Made by a program: the position numbers and the translations under genes. From assembly GCA_905182035.1 (NCBI GenBank), contig CAJIZL010000018.1:22600-86599 (forward strand): a stretch of 64,000 nt of DNA, given 5' to 3'. The notes under the pieces were generated by a model. The model was not told the origin of the DNA, did not search any database, and saw nothing but the letters and a program-made list of their open reading frames with translations. This DNA is from Oceanospirillaceae bacterium ASP10-02a. Its GTDB lineage: Bacteria > Pseudomonadota > Gammaproteobacteria > Pseudomonadales > Balneatricaceae. This document shows, piece after piece, positions 1 through 7,514 of this stretch (position 1 is its first letter; each line of letters starts with the position of its first letter).

Positions 1-34
1 CCACAATTAGTATTGTGTGACTTGATACATACGG

Positions 35-1210
35 CTAATTAGCCATATCTGCAATGAGGCGGTCTAAAAGTTGACCGCCCAAAGTAAACTGCTCTAGGCT
101 AATGTACTCATTCGCTTTATGGGCTTGGTCTATGTTGCCAGGACCACAGACTAAGGTTGGAATACCAAGCTGTTGTTGAAACAAGCCACCTTCCGTGCCA
201 AAAATCACCTTGCTATGGGCGTCATTGTTAAGCAGTCCCTTAACATAGGTCACTAACTCAGCTTCTGGTTCTATTAACAACCCTGGATAGCTAGCAGTTT
301 GTACTATGTTGATACCGGACTCAGAGGCCACATTTTTCATCTTAGGCTCCAGCTCAAACTTGGCATAATCAGCAATTTTCTGTACCAAAGGGGCAGGGTC
401 TTGTTGTGCTAGATAGCGAATTTCAAATTCAAATTCACAATGGTTAGGCACTATATTGAGGGCAGTACCACCCTGTATAGTGCCTGTATGCAAGGTGGTG
501 TAAGGCACCTTGTAATCATAGTCGAAAGGTCCGTTTAGAGCAGACTGCTGAGCCATGTTATTGATATAGACCACCAACTGAGCCCCATAATCCACCGCAT
601 TAACGCCTAAAGGAGCTTGGCCTGAATGGCAAGCGTGGCCGGTCACTTGCACACGATAACTAGCTTTGCCTTTGTGCCCGATCACCACCTGCATACTGGT
701 GGGTTCTCCTACTATACACATAGCTGGACGAACCGGCAGCTGTTCCAATAAAGTAAGTAACCCTCGTACCCCAACACAACCAATTTCTTCATCATAAGAA
801 AAAGCCAAATGAAAAGGCAATTGTAACGGTTGGGCAAGCATTGCTGGCACACGGCTTAATACCAAGGCAATAAAGCCCTTCATATCGGCACTGCCACGGG
901 CAAACAATTTGCCATCTTGTTCCACTAAGGTAAACGGGTCGGTAACCCAGTCTTGTCCAGCCACTGGCACCACGTCTGTATGGCCAGACAACATAATACC
1001 GCCTTTATCTGGCCGTTCTGAATTAGCGCCTATGGTGGCGTAAAGATTAGCTTTTTTACCACTGGCATCAGGCACTAGCTGGCTGTTTATGCCATAGTCT
1101 CTGAGGTAATTTTGAACAAACTCTACTAATGCTAAATTAGACTTGTAGCTGGTAGTATCAAAACTCACCAATTGTTTCAAAATCTGCTGAGCCGTGACAT
1201 TCAAGGACAT
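35..1210 (-). CDS. argE: Acetylornithine deacetylase-like M20 metallohydrolase (ArgE family)
   Basis: Predicted zinc-dependent amidohydrolase that removes an acyl group from an N-acyl amino acid; the family reference reaction is N2-acetylornithine to ornithine. The 391-residue protein has the M20 metal ligands in order: SGHTDVV (H77, D79), SADMKGF (D109), the catalytic pair in YDEEIG (E141/E142), VGEPTS (E169) and a C-terminal HKANE histidine. I start it at the ATG at 1210, which gives the family's usual N-terminus and lies two bases after the stop of the upstream gene; a longer frame to 1306 overlaps that gene. It is the last gene of a six-gene catabolic-looking operon, so it may deacylate a pathway intermediate rather than serve arginine synthesis. 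The fold is secure; the substrate is not. Confidence 0.8.
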   Translation of the reverse strand: MSLNVTAQQILKQLVSFDTTSYKSNLALVEFVQNYLRDYGINSQLVPDASGKKANLYATIGANSERPDKGGIMLSGHTDVVPVAGQDWVTDPFTLVEQDGKLFARGSADMKGFIALVLSRVPAMLAQPLQLPFHLAFSYDEEIGCVGVRGLLTLLEQLPVRPAMCIVGEPTSMQVVIGHKGKASYRVQVTGHACHSGQAPLGVNAVDYGAQLVVYINNMAQQSALNGPFDYDYKVPYTTLHTGTIQGGTALNIVPNHCEFEFEIRYLAQQDPAPLVQKIADYAKFELEPKMKNVASESGINIVQTASYPGLLIEPEAELVTYVKGLLNNDAHSKVIFGTEGGLFQQQLGIPTLVCGPGNIDQAHKANEYISLEQFTLGGQLLDRLIADMAN

Positions 1211-1212
1211 TG

Positions 1213-1890
1213 TTACAAATCCCCAGGAACGCCATAACTTGGCGCAGAACTCGGATCTATAGCACGAGAATTGTAGTCCATCATTTGTGGTTGGTATGCT
1301 TTCCACAGATCCATTAGCTGAGCAATAGGGCCATCATCCGCCCAATCAACCCGCAGGTCGACCAATGGCCAAGGGTGAATGTGGGCAACTTTAAGGCCCG
1401 CTGAATGCACAGGACCTTCTTCACCCCCCGCATCCACTCCAGCCTGTAACGCTAATAGTAATCGCTGTGCCAAGTGCAACTGACTGTGTTGCGCAAAAGT
1501 GTCTGCCATGGCTTGGGGTACGGCAGTGGTAATGAGTATATTACCAGCCGCAATGCAATCATTACCCTGTACTACAGCGTTAGTGCCTAGGGTTTGATTA
1601 CCAGTAAAACTGGCACTTTGGCCTTTGGCATCAATCAAAGCTAATTGCCGATATTCAATAAAGTCACGCCCATTCACCAAGTCACTAATAACTTGATCAG
1701 GGGTTTTCCCTTGCTCCAGACCATCCAACATTAGGTTCCCCAAGCTTGGGTCCGTTATATTTTGGGTGGCAGCAGCCCCTACCCCCGCTCTAATCCACGG
1801 GCAACGGCTAGCCACACTGATACTTGAAGTAGTGATGGCCACACCCACCATGCCAGTGCGTTTACAAAACCCAGATATCGAAAATGTCAT
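1213..1890 (-). CDS. DUF1028 family protein
   Basis: A 225-residue protein matching the DUF1028 family. It begins MTFSISGF, followed by the family's G-VGVAI-TSS and GVGAAATQN segments and a C-terminal region rich in H/W/D (HIHPWPLVDLRVDW). DUF1028 proteins are thought to share the Ntn-hydrolase fold, and Thr2 would be the N-terminal nucleophile after methionine removal; this is family knowledge, not shown here. It sits between a PhyH-type dioxygenase and an M20 deacetylase with gaps of 19 and 2 bases, so it is very likely co-transcribed and acts on the same compound. An amide or N-acyl hydrolysis step would fit, but no substrate can be named. Confidence 0.75.
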   Translation of the reverse strand: MTFSISGFCKRTGMVGVAITTSSISVASRCPWIRAGVGAAATQNITDPSLGNLMLDGLEQGKTPDQVISDLVNGRDFIEYRQLALIDAKGQSASFTGNQTLGTNAVVQGNDCIAAGNILITTAVPQAMADTFAQHSQLHLAQRLLLALQAGVDAGGEEGPVHSAGLKVAHIHPWPLVDLRVDWADDGPIAQLMDLWKAYQPQMMDYNSRAIDPSSAPSYGVPGDL

Positions 1891-1909
1891 AATTGAATCT
1901 CATTGTTAA

Positions 1910-2773
1910 TTAATAGGGTGAATCTTGGCCTTGCGCTCCAAAAAATGAATCTGATTCATAATGGTATGGCATTTCTACTTCGCCAGACCTAAATCGTGCA
2001 ATACGGCTGGACTTACCTGCGATAATTTTCCCTGTATGTTCAGAAGGAACTTGCGGTTCCATCAGTGGGTAATTATCTGCTGCTGTGAGGTCACAAATCA
2101 ATAACCTTCGTGAGTTTTGTGACAAATTTGAGGTGCCACCATGAAGGCACCAGGTGTTCATTAGGCATATATCCCCCGCTTTACCTTCTAATTTAGTTGC
2201 CGTGGCCTCACACATGGCCTGCGCTTCTTCATTTACTTTACCAACAAATTGGTCGTCCTTGTAATGGCTATATTGCGGCCATAAGTGAGACCCGGCCACT
2301 ATTCTTAAACACCCATTTGCTTCAGTCATGTCATCCAATAAGACCAGTAGCGTGACATGATCATCGTTAGTGTGCACATCAAAGGGGTGGTCTTGATGGT
2401 AATCTACCCGTGTCACCATACCCGGCAGTTTGATATTGAGTTTACAGTGATGAAACTTAACATTGGGCCCTAACACATCGACAGCAGCTTCCACTGCAGG
2501 GCCTTCAAACAACACATCCCTATAGGCTTGGGATATGTCCACTGGATTATTGATACGTCTTAATTTGGGATGTTGTTTACTGTGGCCAGGTTCAAGATCA
2601 AACCTAGATTTTCCATTACGTGTGGCACCATAATTTTTGTTGTGGTCACGGCTTTCTTCTATCCAGCCTTGTAACTCTTCTGCCATGGCAGCAATCTTAT
2701 TTGCACTGATAGCTTGGGGGATTAACACGAATCCTTGGTCTAAATACGTTTGTTTTTGTGCTGCTGTTAACAT
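1910..2773 (-). CDS. Phytanoyl-CoA dioxygenase (PhyH) family Fe(II)/2-oxoglutarate oxygenase
   Basis: Predicted cytosolic non-haem iron oxygenase coupling 2-oxoglutarate decarboxylation to hydroxylation of a small metabolite. The HxD iron motif is in YHQDHPF (H126, D128), the distal histidine is in TWCLHGG (H211), and a downstream arginine in QNSRRLL (R222) is placed to bind 2-oxoglutarate. The double-stranded beta-helix region LLVLLDDMTEANGCLRIVAGSH is typical of PhyH proteins. I prefer the ATG at 2773 because TGGAG lies nine bases upstream; a GTG at 2788 is the alternative. It lies between the RidA-like and DUF1028 genes in the same operon, so it probably hydroxylates an intermediate of that pathway. 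Substrate unknown. Confidence 0.8.
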   Translation of the reverse strand: MLTAAQKQTYLDQGFVLIPQAISANKIAAMAEELQGWIEESRDHNKNYGATRNGKSRFDLEPGHSKQHPKLRRINNPVDISQAYRDVLFEGPAVEAAVDVLGPNVKFHHCKLNIKLPGMVTRVDYHQDHPFDVHTNDDHVTLLVLLDDMTEANGCLRIVAGSHLWPQYSHYKDDQFVGKVNEEAQAMCEATATKLEGKAGDICLMNTWCLHGGTSNLSQNSRRLLICDLTAADNYPLMEPQVPSEHTGKIIAGKSSRIARFRSGEVEMPYHYESDSFFGAQGQDSPY

Positions 2774-2804
2774 CGTCTGCAACTCCACATGGTTTATTCA
2801 ATCG

Positions 2805-3221
2805 TCAAGCGTCTGCTTCAGGGATAATGGCTTCTACGTCAATTTCCATGACCATTTCTGGCCTCGCTAAGCCTTGTACTATTAGCCCTGTAGAACAGGG
2901 ATGGATACCTTTTAGCCAACGACCAATAACCGTATAGACTTCTTCACGGTAGGCACGGTCAGTAATGTAAATGGTGGTTTTACAGATGTGTTCCAATTTG
3001 GCTCCAGACTCTTCTAGCAGTGTTTTTACACACTGCATAGCCATTTCCGCTTGTGCAGCAGGATCACCGATACCCACCATATTGCCGTCTAAGTCGAAAC
3101 CTGTTTGGCCACGCAAAAAAACCCGATTACCCGCTCTTACTGCCATACACAGGTCATTATCCATGCCTTTACCTGGGTACATTTTGGCGGTGTTAAACTT
3201 TCTAATTCGTTGGTGTGCCAT
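2805..3221 (-). CDS. RidA/YjgF family protein
   Basis: A 138-residue member of the Rid superfamily of small trimeric proteins that hydrolyse reactive enamines/imines or act as deaminases in catabolic pathways. Recognised from the core AVRAGNRVFLRGQTG, the helix QAEMAMQCVKTLLEESGA, TTIYITD and the C-terminal EMVMEIDVEAI strand. The position where archetypal RidA has its catalytic arginine (PARS-type motif) reads HPCSTG here, so the imine-hydrolase arginine appears absent. This places it with Rid subgroups of uncertain activity. Its place in a monooxygenase/dioxygenase operon suggests a pathway-specific deamination or imine-handling role, as with 2-aminomuconate deaminase-type Rid proteins. Confidence 0.82.
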   Translation of the reverse strand: MAHQRIRKFNTAKMYPGKGMDNDLCMAVRAGNRVFLRGQTGFDLDGNMVGIGDPAAQAEMAMQCVKTLLEESGAKLEHICKTTIYITDRAYREEVYTVIGRWLKGIHPCSTGLIVQGLARPEMVMEIDVEAIIPEADA

Positions 3222-3265
3222 AGGTTAATTTCTCGTTTTTTGGTTAAGTGAATGATTGTCGCAGT

Positions 3266-3775
3266 TTAGGCCGCTGCACATGAGTTGAGACGTGTGGTAC
3301 CAGCGTAGGCCTGCTTGCAGTAAACGAGGCTTGCGTCTGTATCTGAATCACCATTGGCATGAACGTCGGTAACTAAACCAAATACTACCCAGTGGCTAGC
3401 ACCGTCAATAATTTGGCTCACTTCACAATCAAAACTAGCTAAGCTGTGGTTTATCATCGGCTGGCCTGATTCGCTCTTGATCCAATCCACTAGGCTAAAC
3501 TTATCGCCCTCCTGAGGCTTAATTCGGCCAGCAAATATATCAGATTCCCGTGCTTGCTGCTGGCTCAATAGGTTTAAACAAAAGCGCCCGTTAGACTTAA
3601 TCGTCTCTGCCAAGGGGCTTAGTTTGTGTACACAAGCCAAAAGAGTGGGTGGGTCTGCCGATACAGAGCAAAATGAACTAATGGTTAATCCCGCCATACC
3701 AGCATCGCCAGAGGTGGTAACAACAGCAACGGAAGACGCCGCATTACTCAGGGCACTTAAAAATTCATCACGCAT
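3266..3775 (-). CDS. Flavin reductase (HpaC-like), likely partner of the adjacent HpaB-like monooxygenase
   Basis: A 169-residue flavin reductase-domain protein of the HpaC/DIM6 type, which uses NAD(P)H to make free reduced FMN or FAD for a separate oxygenase. Family features are ASSVAVVTTSGDAG near the N-terminus, GLTISSFCSVSADPP (flavin-binding strand), FCLNLLSQQQ, and a C-terminal V-YC-QAYAGT segment. The ATG at 3775 has AGGAG at a good distance. It starts 31 bases after the stop of the HpaB-like oxygenase gene, the usual two-component arrangement, so the pairing is a strong inference. A second flavin reductase carrying a MarR domain lies at 19843-20775. Confidence 0.83.
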   Translation of the reverse strand: MRDEFLSALSNAASSVAVVTTSGDAGMAGLTISSFCSVSADPPTLLACVHKLSPLAETIKSNGRFCLNLLSQQQARESDIFAGRIKPQEGDKFSLVDWIKSESGQPMINHSLASFDCEVSQIIDGASHWVVFGLVTDVHANGDSDTDASLVYCKQAYAGTTRLNSCAAA

Positions 3776-3806
3776 AGGATTCTCCTACTATTAACCGTTA
3801 ACCTTG

Positions 3807-5258
3807 TTAATCCATAACTCGGTCAGACAAGCCCGCTGCTTTCTTAACAAAACTCAATGGACCTTCGAAATCAAAATTATTGTAAACCGTGTTTAAATGG
3901 GCAAAAGGTGGCGACTGTGCAAATAATTGGAAGGTCACCTTATGGCCTGCATAATCAGAATTAAGTAAGTCACGACCAAACGCCAATAACCGGCGGCGGT
4001 CACCTGAACTCCAGCGTTCATTAACAGAATAGAATTTTTCTAACCAAGGCTGGGTATCAGGGTTAGCAAAATCTGCTGCACTAGGGGTGACACAAATTTG
4101 CCCACCACACAATTCACGCGCAATATGCATCATGGCTGGCAGTTGACTACAGGCATGAACACGACCAGTGTATAAAAAAGACTGGTTGGGCATCAACAAG
4201 CCATTAGGGCTTGGCTCGGCCATGGCTATAGCAGCTGTTAAATGGGCATCTATGCCTTCTCGATAACAAATCAATTGAGCTATTTTTTCCCGCACCGCTT
4301 GTTGTGAATCAAGACCAGTCTGTCGCACATTATGTAACGCCGTGCCAATCATTAGGTCTGCAATGTGTTGAATACGTTCAACAAAAGCCAAAGCACTATA
4401 ACGGTGTAAAGTACCGCGAATAAAAGTAGCTGCTTTGGTATGTTGATAAAATAATACGTCTTCCCAAGGAATCAGCACATTATCAAACACCAATAAAGTG
4501 TCTATTTCATCTGCACGATTGCTCAGTGGGTAATCTTCTGCACTGCCACGGCCTGCAAAACCACTGCGGCAGATGTGCTTTAAACCAGGTGCATTCATAG
4601 GGCATATAAAACCTAAAGCATAATCAGACAGCTCTTGGTCCCCCCAGTTGGCTATAGTAGGCTTAACAAACGCTTGGTTAGCGTAGGCTGCGGCAGTTTC
4701 ATACTTGGCTCCACGGACAATAATACCTTCATCGGTTTCTTTAACCGCGTGCAACAACATGTCTGGGTCTTGGTCTTGGGGCCGCTTTGAACGATCACCT
4801 TTGGGATCTGTATTGGCCGAAACGTGAAAGGTGTCTGTTTTGAGGACTCGTTGAATATGGCGTTCAATGTTGGCACCAAACCTTGGGTCAACTTTATTGA
4901 GCATGTCCGAACCATCATATAGAGACCACATTTCACCAGCGGTTTCATCGCCTACACGAGTTACCACTGCTCCTACGTCATACATTATGCGTTTAATGGC
5001 TTGCCGTTTAGCCTGCCAATCTGCTTGGGTATGGGGCAGTTTAAAACCAATACAGTTACGCTCTCCCGTAGCCTCATCAACATAGGACATCGCCTCTTGA
5101 TGGGCTTCCTCATGGGCCATGTCGTAAATGCGTGCACGGATATCAACGATGGGTTTAAAAGCCGGATGGCTAGGCACGTCGGTAACCTTTTCACCATCAA
5201 TCCAAACTTCACGACCATCTCTTATTGATTCACGGTATTCGTCGCCAGTACGTAACAT
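3807..5258 (-). CDS. 4-hydroxyphenylacetate 3-monooxygenase (HpaB) family oxygenase
   Basis: A 483-residue protein of the HpaB/PvcC family: large subunits of two-component flavin monooxygenases with an acyl-CoA dehydrogenase-like fold that hydroxylate phenols or related rings using reduced flavin from a reductase. Family signatures are the N-terminal RTGDEYRESIRDGREVWIDG, the middle FHVSANTDPKGDRSKRP region and the C-terminal LCGGQICVTPSAADF. The ATG at 5258 is preceded by GGAG; an extension to 5303 has no comparable site. It is the first gene of the six-gene minus-strand operon and diverges from a LysR regulator. Companions for 4-hydroxyphenylacetate breakdown (ring-cleavage enzymes) are absent, so the true substrate is probably something else, perhaps an N-substituted or heterocyclic compound. 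Confidence 0.82.
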   Translation of the reverse strand: MLRTGDEYRESIRDGREVWIDGEKVTDVPSHPAFKPIVDIRARIYDMAHEEAHQEAMSYVDEATGERNCIGFKLPHTQADWQAKRQAIKRIMYDVGAVVTRVGDETAGEMWSLYDGSDMLNKVDPRFGANIERHIQRVLKTDTFHVSANTDPKGDRSKRPQDQDPDMLLHAVKETDEGIIVRGAKYETAAAYANQAFVKPTIANWGDQELSDYALGFICPMNAPGLKHICRSGFAGRGSAEDYPLSNRADEIDTLLVFDNVLIPWEDVLFYQHTKAATFIRGTLHRYSALAFVERIQHIADLMIGTALHNVRQTGLDSQQAVREKIAQLICYREGIDAHLTAAIAMAEPSPNGLLMPNQSFLYTGRVHACSQLPAMMHIARELCGGQICVTPSAADFANPDTQPWLEKFYSVNERWSSGDRRRLLAFGRDLLNSDYAGHKVTFQLFAQSPPFAHLNTVYNNFDFEGPLSFVKKAAGLSDRVMD

Positions 5259-5389
5259 ACAAACTCTCCAAATGAGGCACTCAATGTCCTCAATAAATAA
5301 CATGAATCAAGTATGCAATGATGTTAGGATTAAATAAAATAATTTAAATTGAGCAAAAAGATAAATTAAATTTATAGGCAAACAATCCA

Positions 5390-6295
5390 ATGCTTAAAGT
5401 CACCCTCAAACAATTGCATTACTTTGTTACCGTTGCAGAGCATCAAAGCATTTCCGCCGCCGCCCGCAGCCTCCATATTTCGCAACCTGCTATTACCCAC
5501 GCCATGGGATTGTTGGAGGACCATTTTCAATTACAGTTATTTTTGCGCCACCATGCCCAAGGCGTCTCACTCACCACATCTGGACAAGATTTATTAGTTA
5601 GAGCAAGTAGCCTTTTAGCCCATGCTCATGAGTTAGAAACCAATGTAAAACAATTAGGCCAAGGTTTGTATGGGCGTTTGGAAATAGGCTGCTTTTTTAC
5701 CTTAGCACCCATGTACATGCCGCCGTTAATTACGCAATTCTTACAGCTGCACCCACAGGTTGATGTACGTTTATACGAAGCTAATCAAGATGAACTCAAT
5801 GAAGGCTTGCACACGGGGCAGTTTGATTTGGCATTTATGTATACCTTAGCATTAGGCCCAGATTTAGCGGCAGAAGTGCTAGCAGAACCTATGCCCCACA
5901 TACTGCTAGATCCAAACCACGAACTAGCCCATCAAGACAGCATAAGCCTTACAGAATTAGTCGATTTACCGATGGTGTTATTAGATGTGGCACCGAGCCG
6001 AGATTATTTTACTAGTTTATTTCGTAATCAAGGTTTGGAACCATGGATTCGCTACCGTTCTCCGTCTTTTGAAACCGTGCGTGGATTAGTGGGTCATGGT
6101 ATGGGCTATTCGGTGTTGGTCACCCAACCTATGGCAAACGTAGACTACAATGGCAACGCATTATGTTTACGTCCAATTAAAGAGGAGGTAGAACCTGGCT
6201 ACATTAGCATGACATGGCTAGAAGCCAAAAGGCCTACACGCCTAATGCAGACCTTTCAGGAATTTGCTAAACAGCACTTCTCAGCTACTCAATGA
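5390..6295 (+). CDS. LysR-family transcriptional regulator (divergent from HpaB-like operon)
   Basis: A 301-residue LysR-type regulator. The N-terminal helix-turn-helix reads LKQLHYFVTVAEHQSISAAA then LHISQPAITHAMGLLE (residues 6-46), followed by a substrate-binding-like effector domain from about residue 90. It is transcribed away from the HpaB-like operon with 131 bases between the two start codons, the classic position for a LysR activator of the divergent operon that responds to the pathway's substrate or an intermediate. Its 3' end overlaps the convergent Ppx/GppA gene by about 15 bases. The family call is firm; the regulatory target is inferred from position only. Confidence 0.88.
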   Translation: MLKVTLKQLHYFVTVAEHQSISAAARSLHISQPAITHAMGLLEDHFQLQLFLRHHAQGVSLTTSGQDLLVRASSLLAHAHELETNVKQLGQGLYGRLEIGCFFTLAPMYMPPLITQFLQLHPQVDVRLYEANQDELNEGLHTGQFDLAFMYTLALGPDLAAEVLAEPMPHILLDPNHELAHQDSISLTELVDLPMVLLDVAPSRDYFTSLFRNQGLEPWIRYRSPSFETVRGLVGHGMGYSVLVTQPMANVDYNGNALCLRPIKEEVEPGYISMTWLEAKRPTRLMQTFQEFAKQHFSATQ

Positions 6296-7225
6296 GCCAC
6301 TTAATGAATCAGTTTGTTGTTGCAACGCATGCAGCAATACGCCTTCGCGTAAAGCGCCTGTAGAAAAATAAATACGGTCTAAATTTAAGCTCAGCATAAT
6401 ACCTTTAAGTATGGCATATCCCGCTGGCAGCACTTCGCCTCTATCTGGCCTCAAACCCTCTATAAGCACCTCATCCAAATGATCGAAGGCTAATAGCTGT
6501 CGTTCAATTTTAGCCATCGAGGCCAAGTCTAGATAAGGCCTACCATCTTCTTCCAGCGCACTAAGAGCGGCTAATGCCTTAACTGTGCCTGAGGAACCAA
6601 TACACACTTGCCAGTCGTCCCAAAAGTAGCCTAGAGAGGCTTTTTCAATAGTGTTTTGGGCTGCTTCAACAGCATTTGTTATATAGCTTTGTTTTATTTT
6701 GCGTTGCGGGAAAAATTTGCCACTAAACGCCACACAACCCATTGGAAAGCTTTGCAAACGTTGGGGGATGCGTTGACCTAATATCAGTTCGGTACTACCC
6801 CCACCGATGTCGATGACCAGTTTTTTACGTTGCTGGTAGGTAGTGGAGGACACCTCCCCCACTACACCAGAAAAGATCAATAAGGCTTCTTCGTCACCGG
6901 TAAGCACTCTTATTGGCACACCCAATATAGCCTCAGCTTGGCTTATAAAATCAGCGCTATTTTGTGCTACACGCAAGGTATTAGTAGCAACCACATGAAG
7001 ATTATTAGGGTCGACTTTTATCAATTTAGGGGCCAAACGCCGCAGACAATCTAATCCACGATCCATTGCTTCTTGACTGAGGTGACCTTGATTATCCAAA
7101 CCTGCAGCCAACTGAACCTTTTCCCCAGCCCGGCTAACCACACGATAAGGGTTCTCACCGGTGTCCACTAAAGTGGCATGAAAGCTGTTAGAACCAAGAT
7201 CAATGGCAGCAACTAAATAAGTCAA
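6281..7225 (-). CDS. Ppx/GppA family phosphatase (exopolyphosphatase / pppGpp phosphohydrolase type)
   Basis: An actin-like ATPase-fold phosphatase of about 314 residues. Diagnostic segments are AAIDLGSNSFH at the N-terminus (phosphate loop), VVATNTLRVAQNS, LTGDEEALLIFSG carrying the catalytic glutamate, VIDIGGGSTELILG and the GSSGTVKALA loop. Family members remove terminal phosphate from inorganic polyphosphate or from pppGpp. This one has only the two-domain catalytic core, lacking the C-terminal HD-like domain of the ~500-residue enterobacterial forms. No ATG fits the family N-terminus; I use the TTG at 7225, preceded by TTTGGAT, and a TTG at 7249 is also in frame. It is monocistronic and convergent with the LysR gene. 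Confidence 0.82.
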   Translation of the reverse strand: MTYLVAAIDLGSNSFHATLVDTGENPYRVVSRAGEKVQLAAGLDNQGHLSQEAMDRGLDCLRRLAPKLIKVDPNNLHVVATNTLRVAQNSADFISQAEAILGVPIRVLTGDEEALLIFSGVVGEVSSTTYQQRKKLVIDIGGGSTELILGQRIPQRLQSFPMGCVAFSGKFFPQRKIKQSYITNAVEAAQNTIEKASLGYFWDDWQVCIGSSGTVKALAALSALEEDGRPYLDLASMAKIERQLLAFDHLDEVLIEGLRPDRGEVLPAGYAILKGIMLSLNLDRIYFSTGALREGVLLHALQQQTDSLSGSLSS

Positions 7226-7347
7226 TGTGTGGTATCCAAAAATAATCAAATATCAGTGTATCAAACAAACCTAGGCAGGCCAATTATGTCTTTTTTGTCA
7301 ATAATTTTTGCAAACAACAATTGTCATTATGCTGTCTGCTCCATATT

Positions 7348-7394
7348 AGTGCAAATGCACTTGAAATCGATTTACAGCGCACCAAATTTGGTGC
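7348..7394 (+). promoter_or_regulatory. Paired palindromes upstream of amt, candidate NtrC binding sites
   Basis: Two inverted repeats lie 32 bases apart centre to centre. AGTGCA-AA-TGCACT is at 7348-7361, and the perfect 16-bp palindrome GCACCAAATTTGGTGC is at 7379-7394. The second resembles the NtrC consensus (GCAC-N7-GTGC) but has one extra central base. They sit roughly 130 and 100 bases before the start site predicted from the sigma-54 promoter at 7458, the same geometry as the tandem NtrC sites of E. coli glnA. Assignment to NtrC is inference. Confidence 0.55.
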
Positions 7395-7457
7395 ATCGAG
7401 TTTAAATTTATGATTATTTTTCAACGTATAATACTGTTTTATATGATATTTATTACC

Positions 7458-7474
7458 TTGGCACGATAATCGCA
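7458..7474 (+). promoter_or_regulatory. Sigma-54 promoter for amt
   Basis: TTGGCACGATAATCGCA matches the -24/-12 consensus YTGGCACGRNNNTTGCW at every defined position except one (TCGC for TTGC), with correct GG-to-GC spacing. Transcription would begin near 7485, about 30 bases before the amt start codon. This implies nitrogen-limitation control through RpoN. Confidence 0.75.
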
Positions 7475-7514
7475 ATAGCAAGGTTAGCAATCACAACAAC
7501 TAACAGAGACCCCC

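Noticed and set aside
7284..7490. 68-codon minus-strand frame upstream of amt
   Set aside because: It covers the sigma-54 promoter and both palindromes, has no ribosome site and no recognisable sequence; it is a chance frame in the control region.
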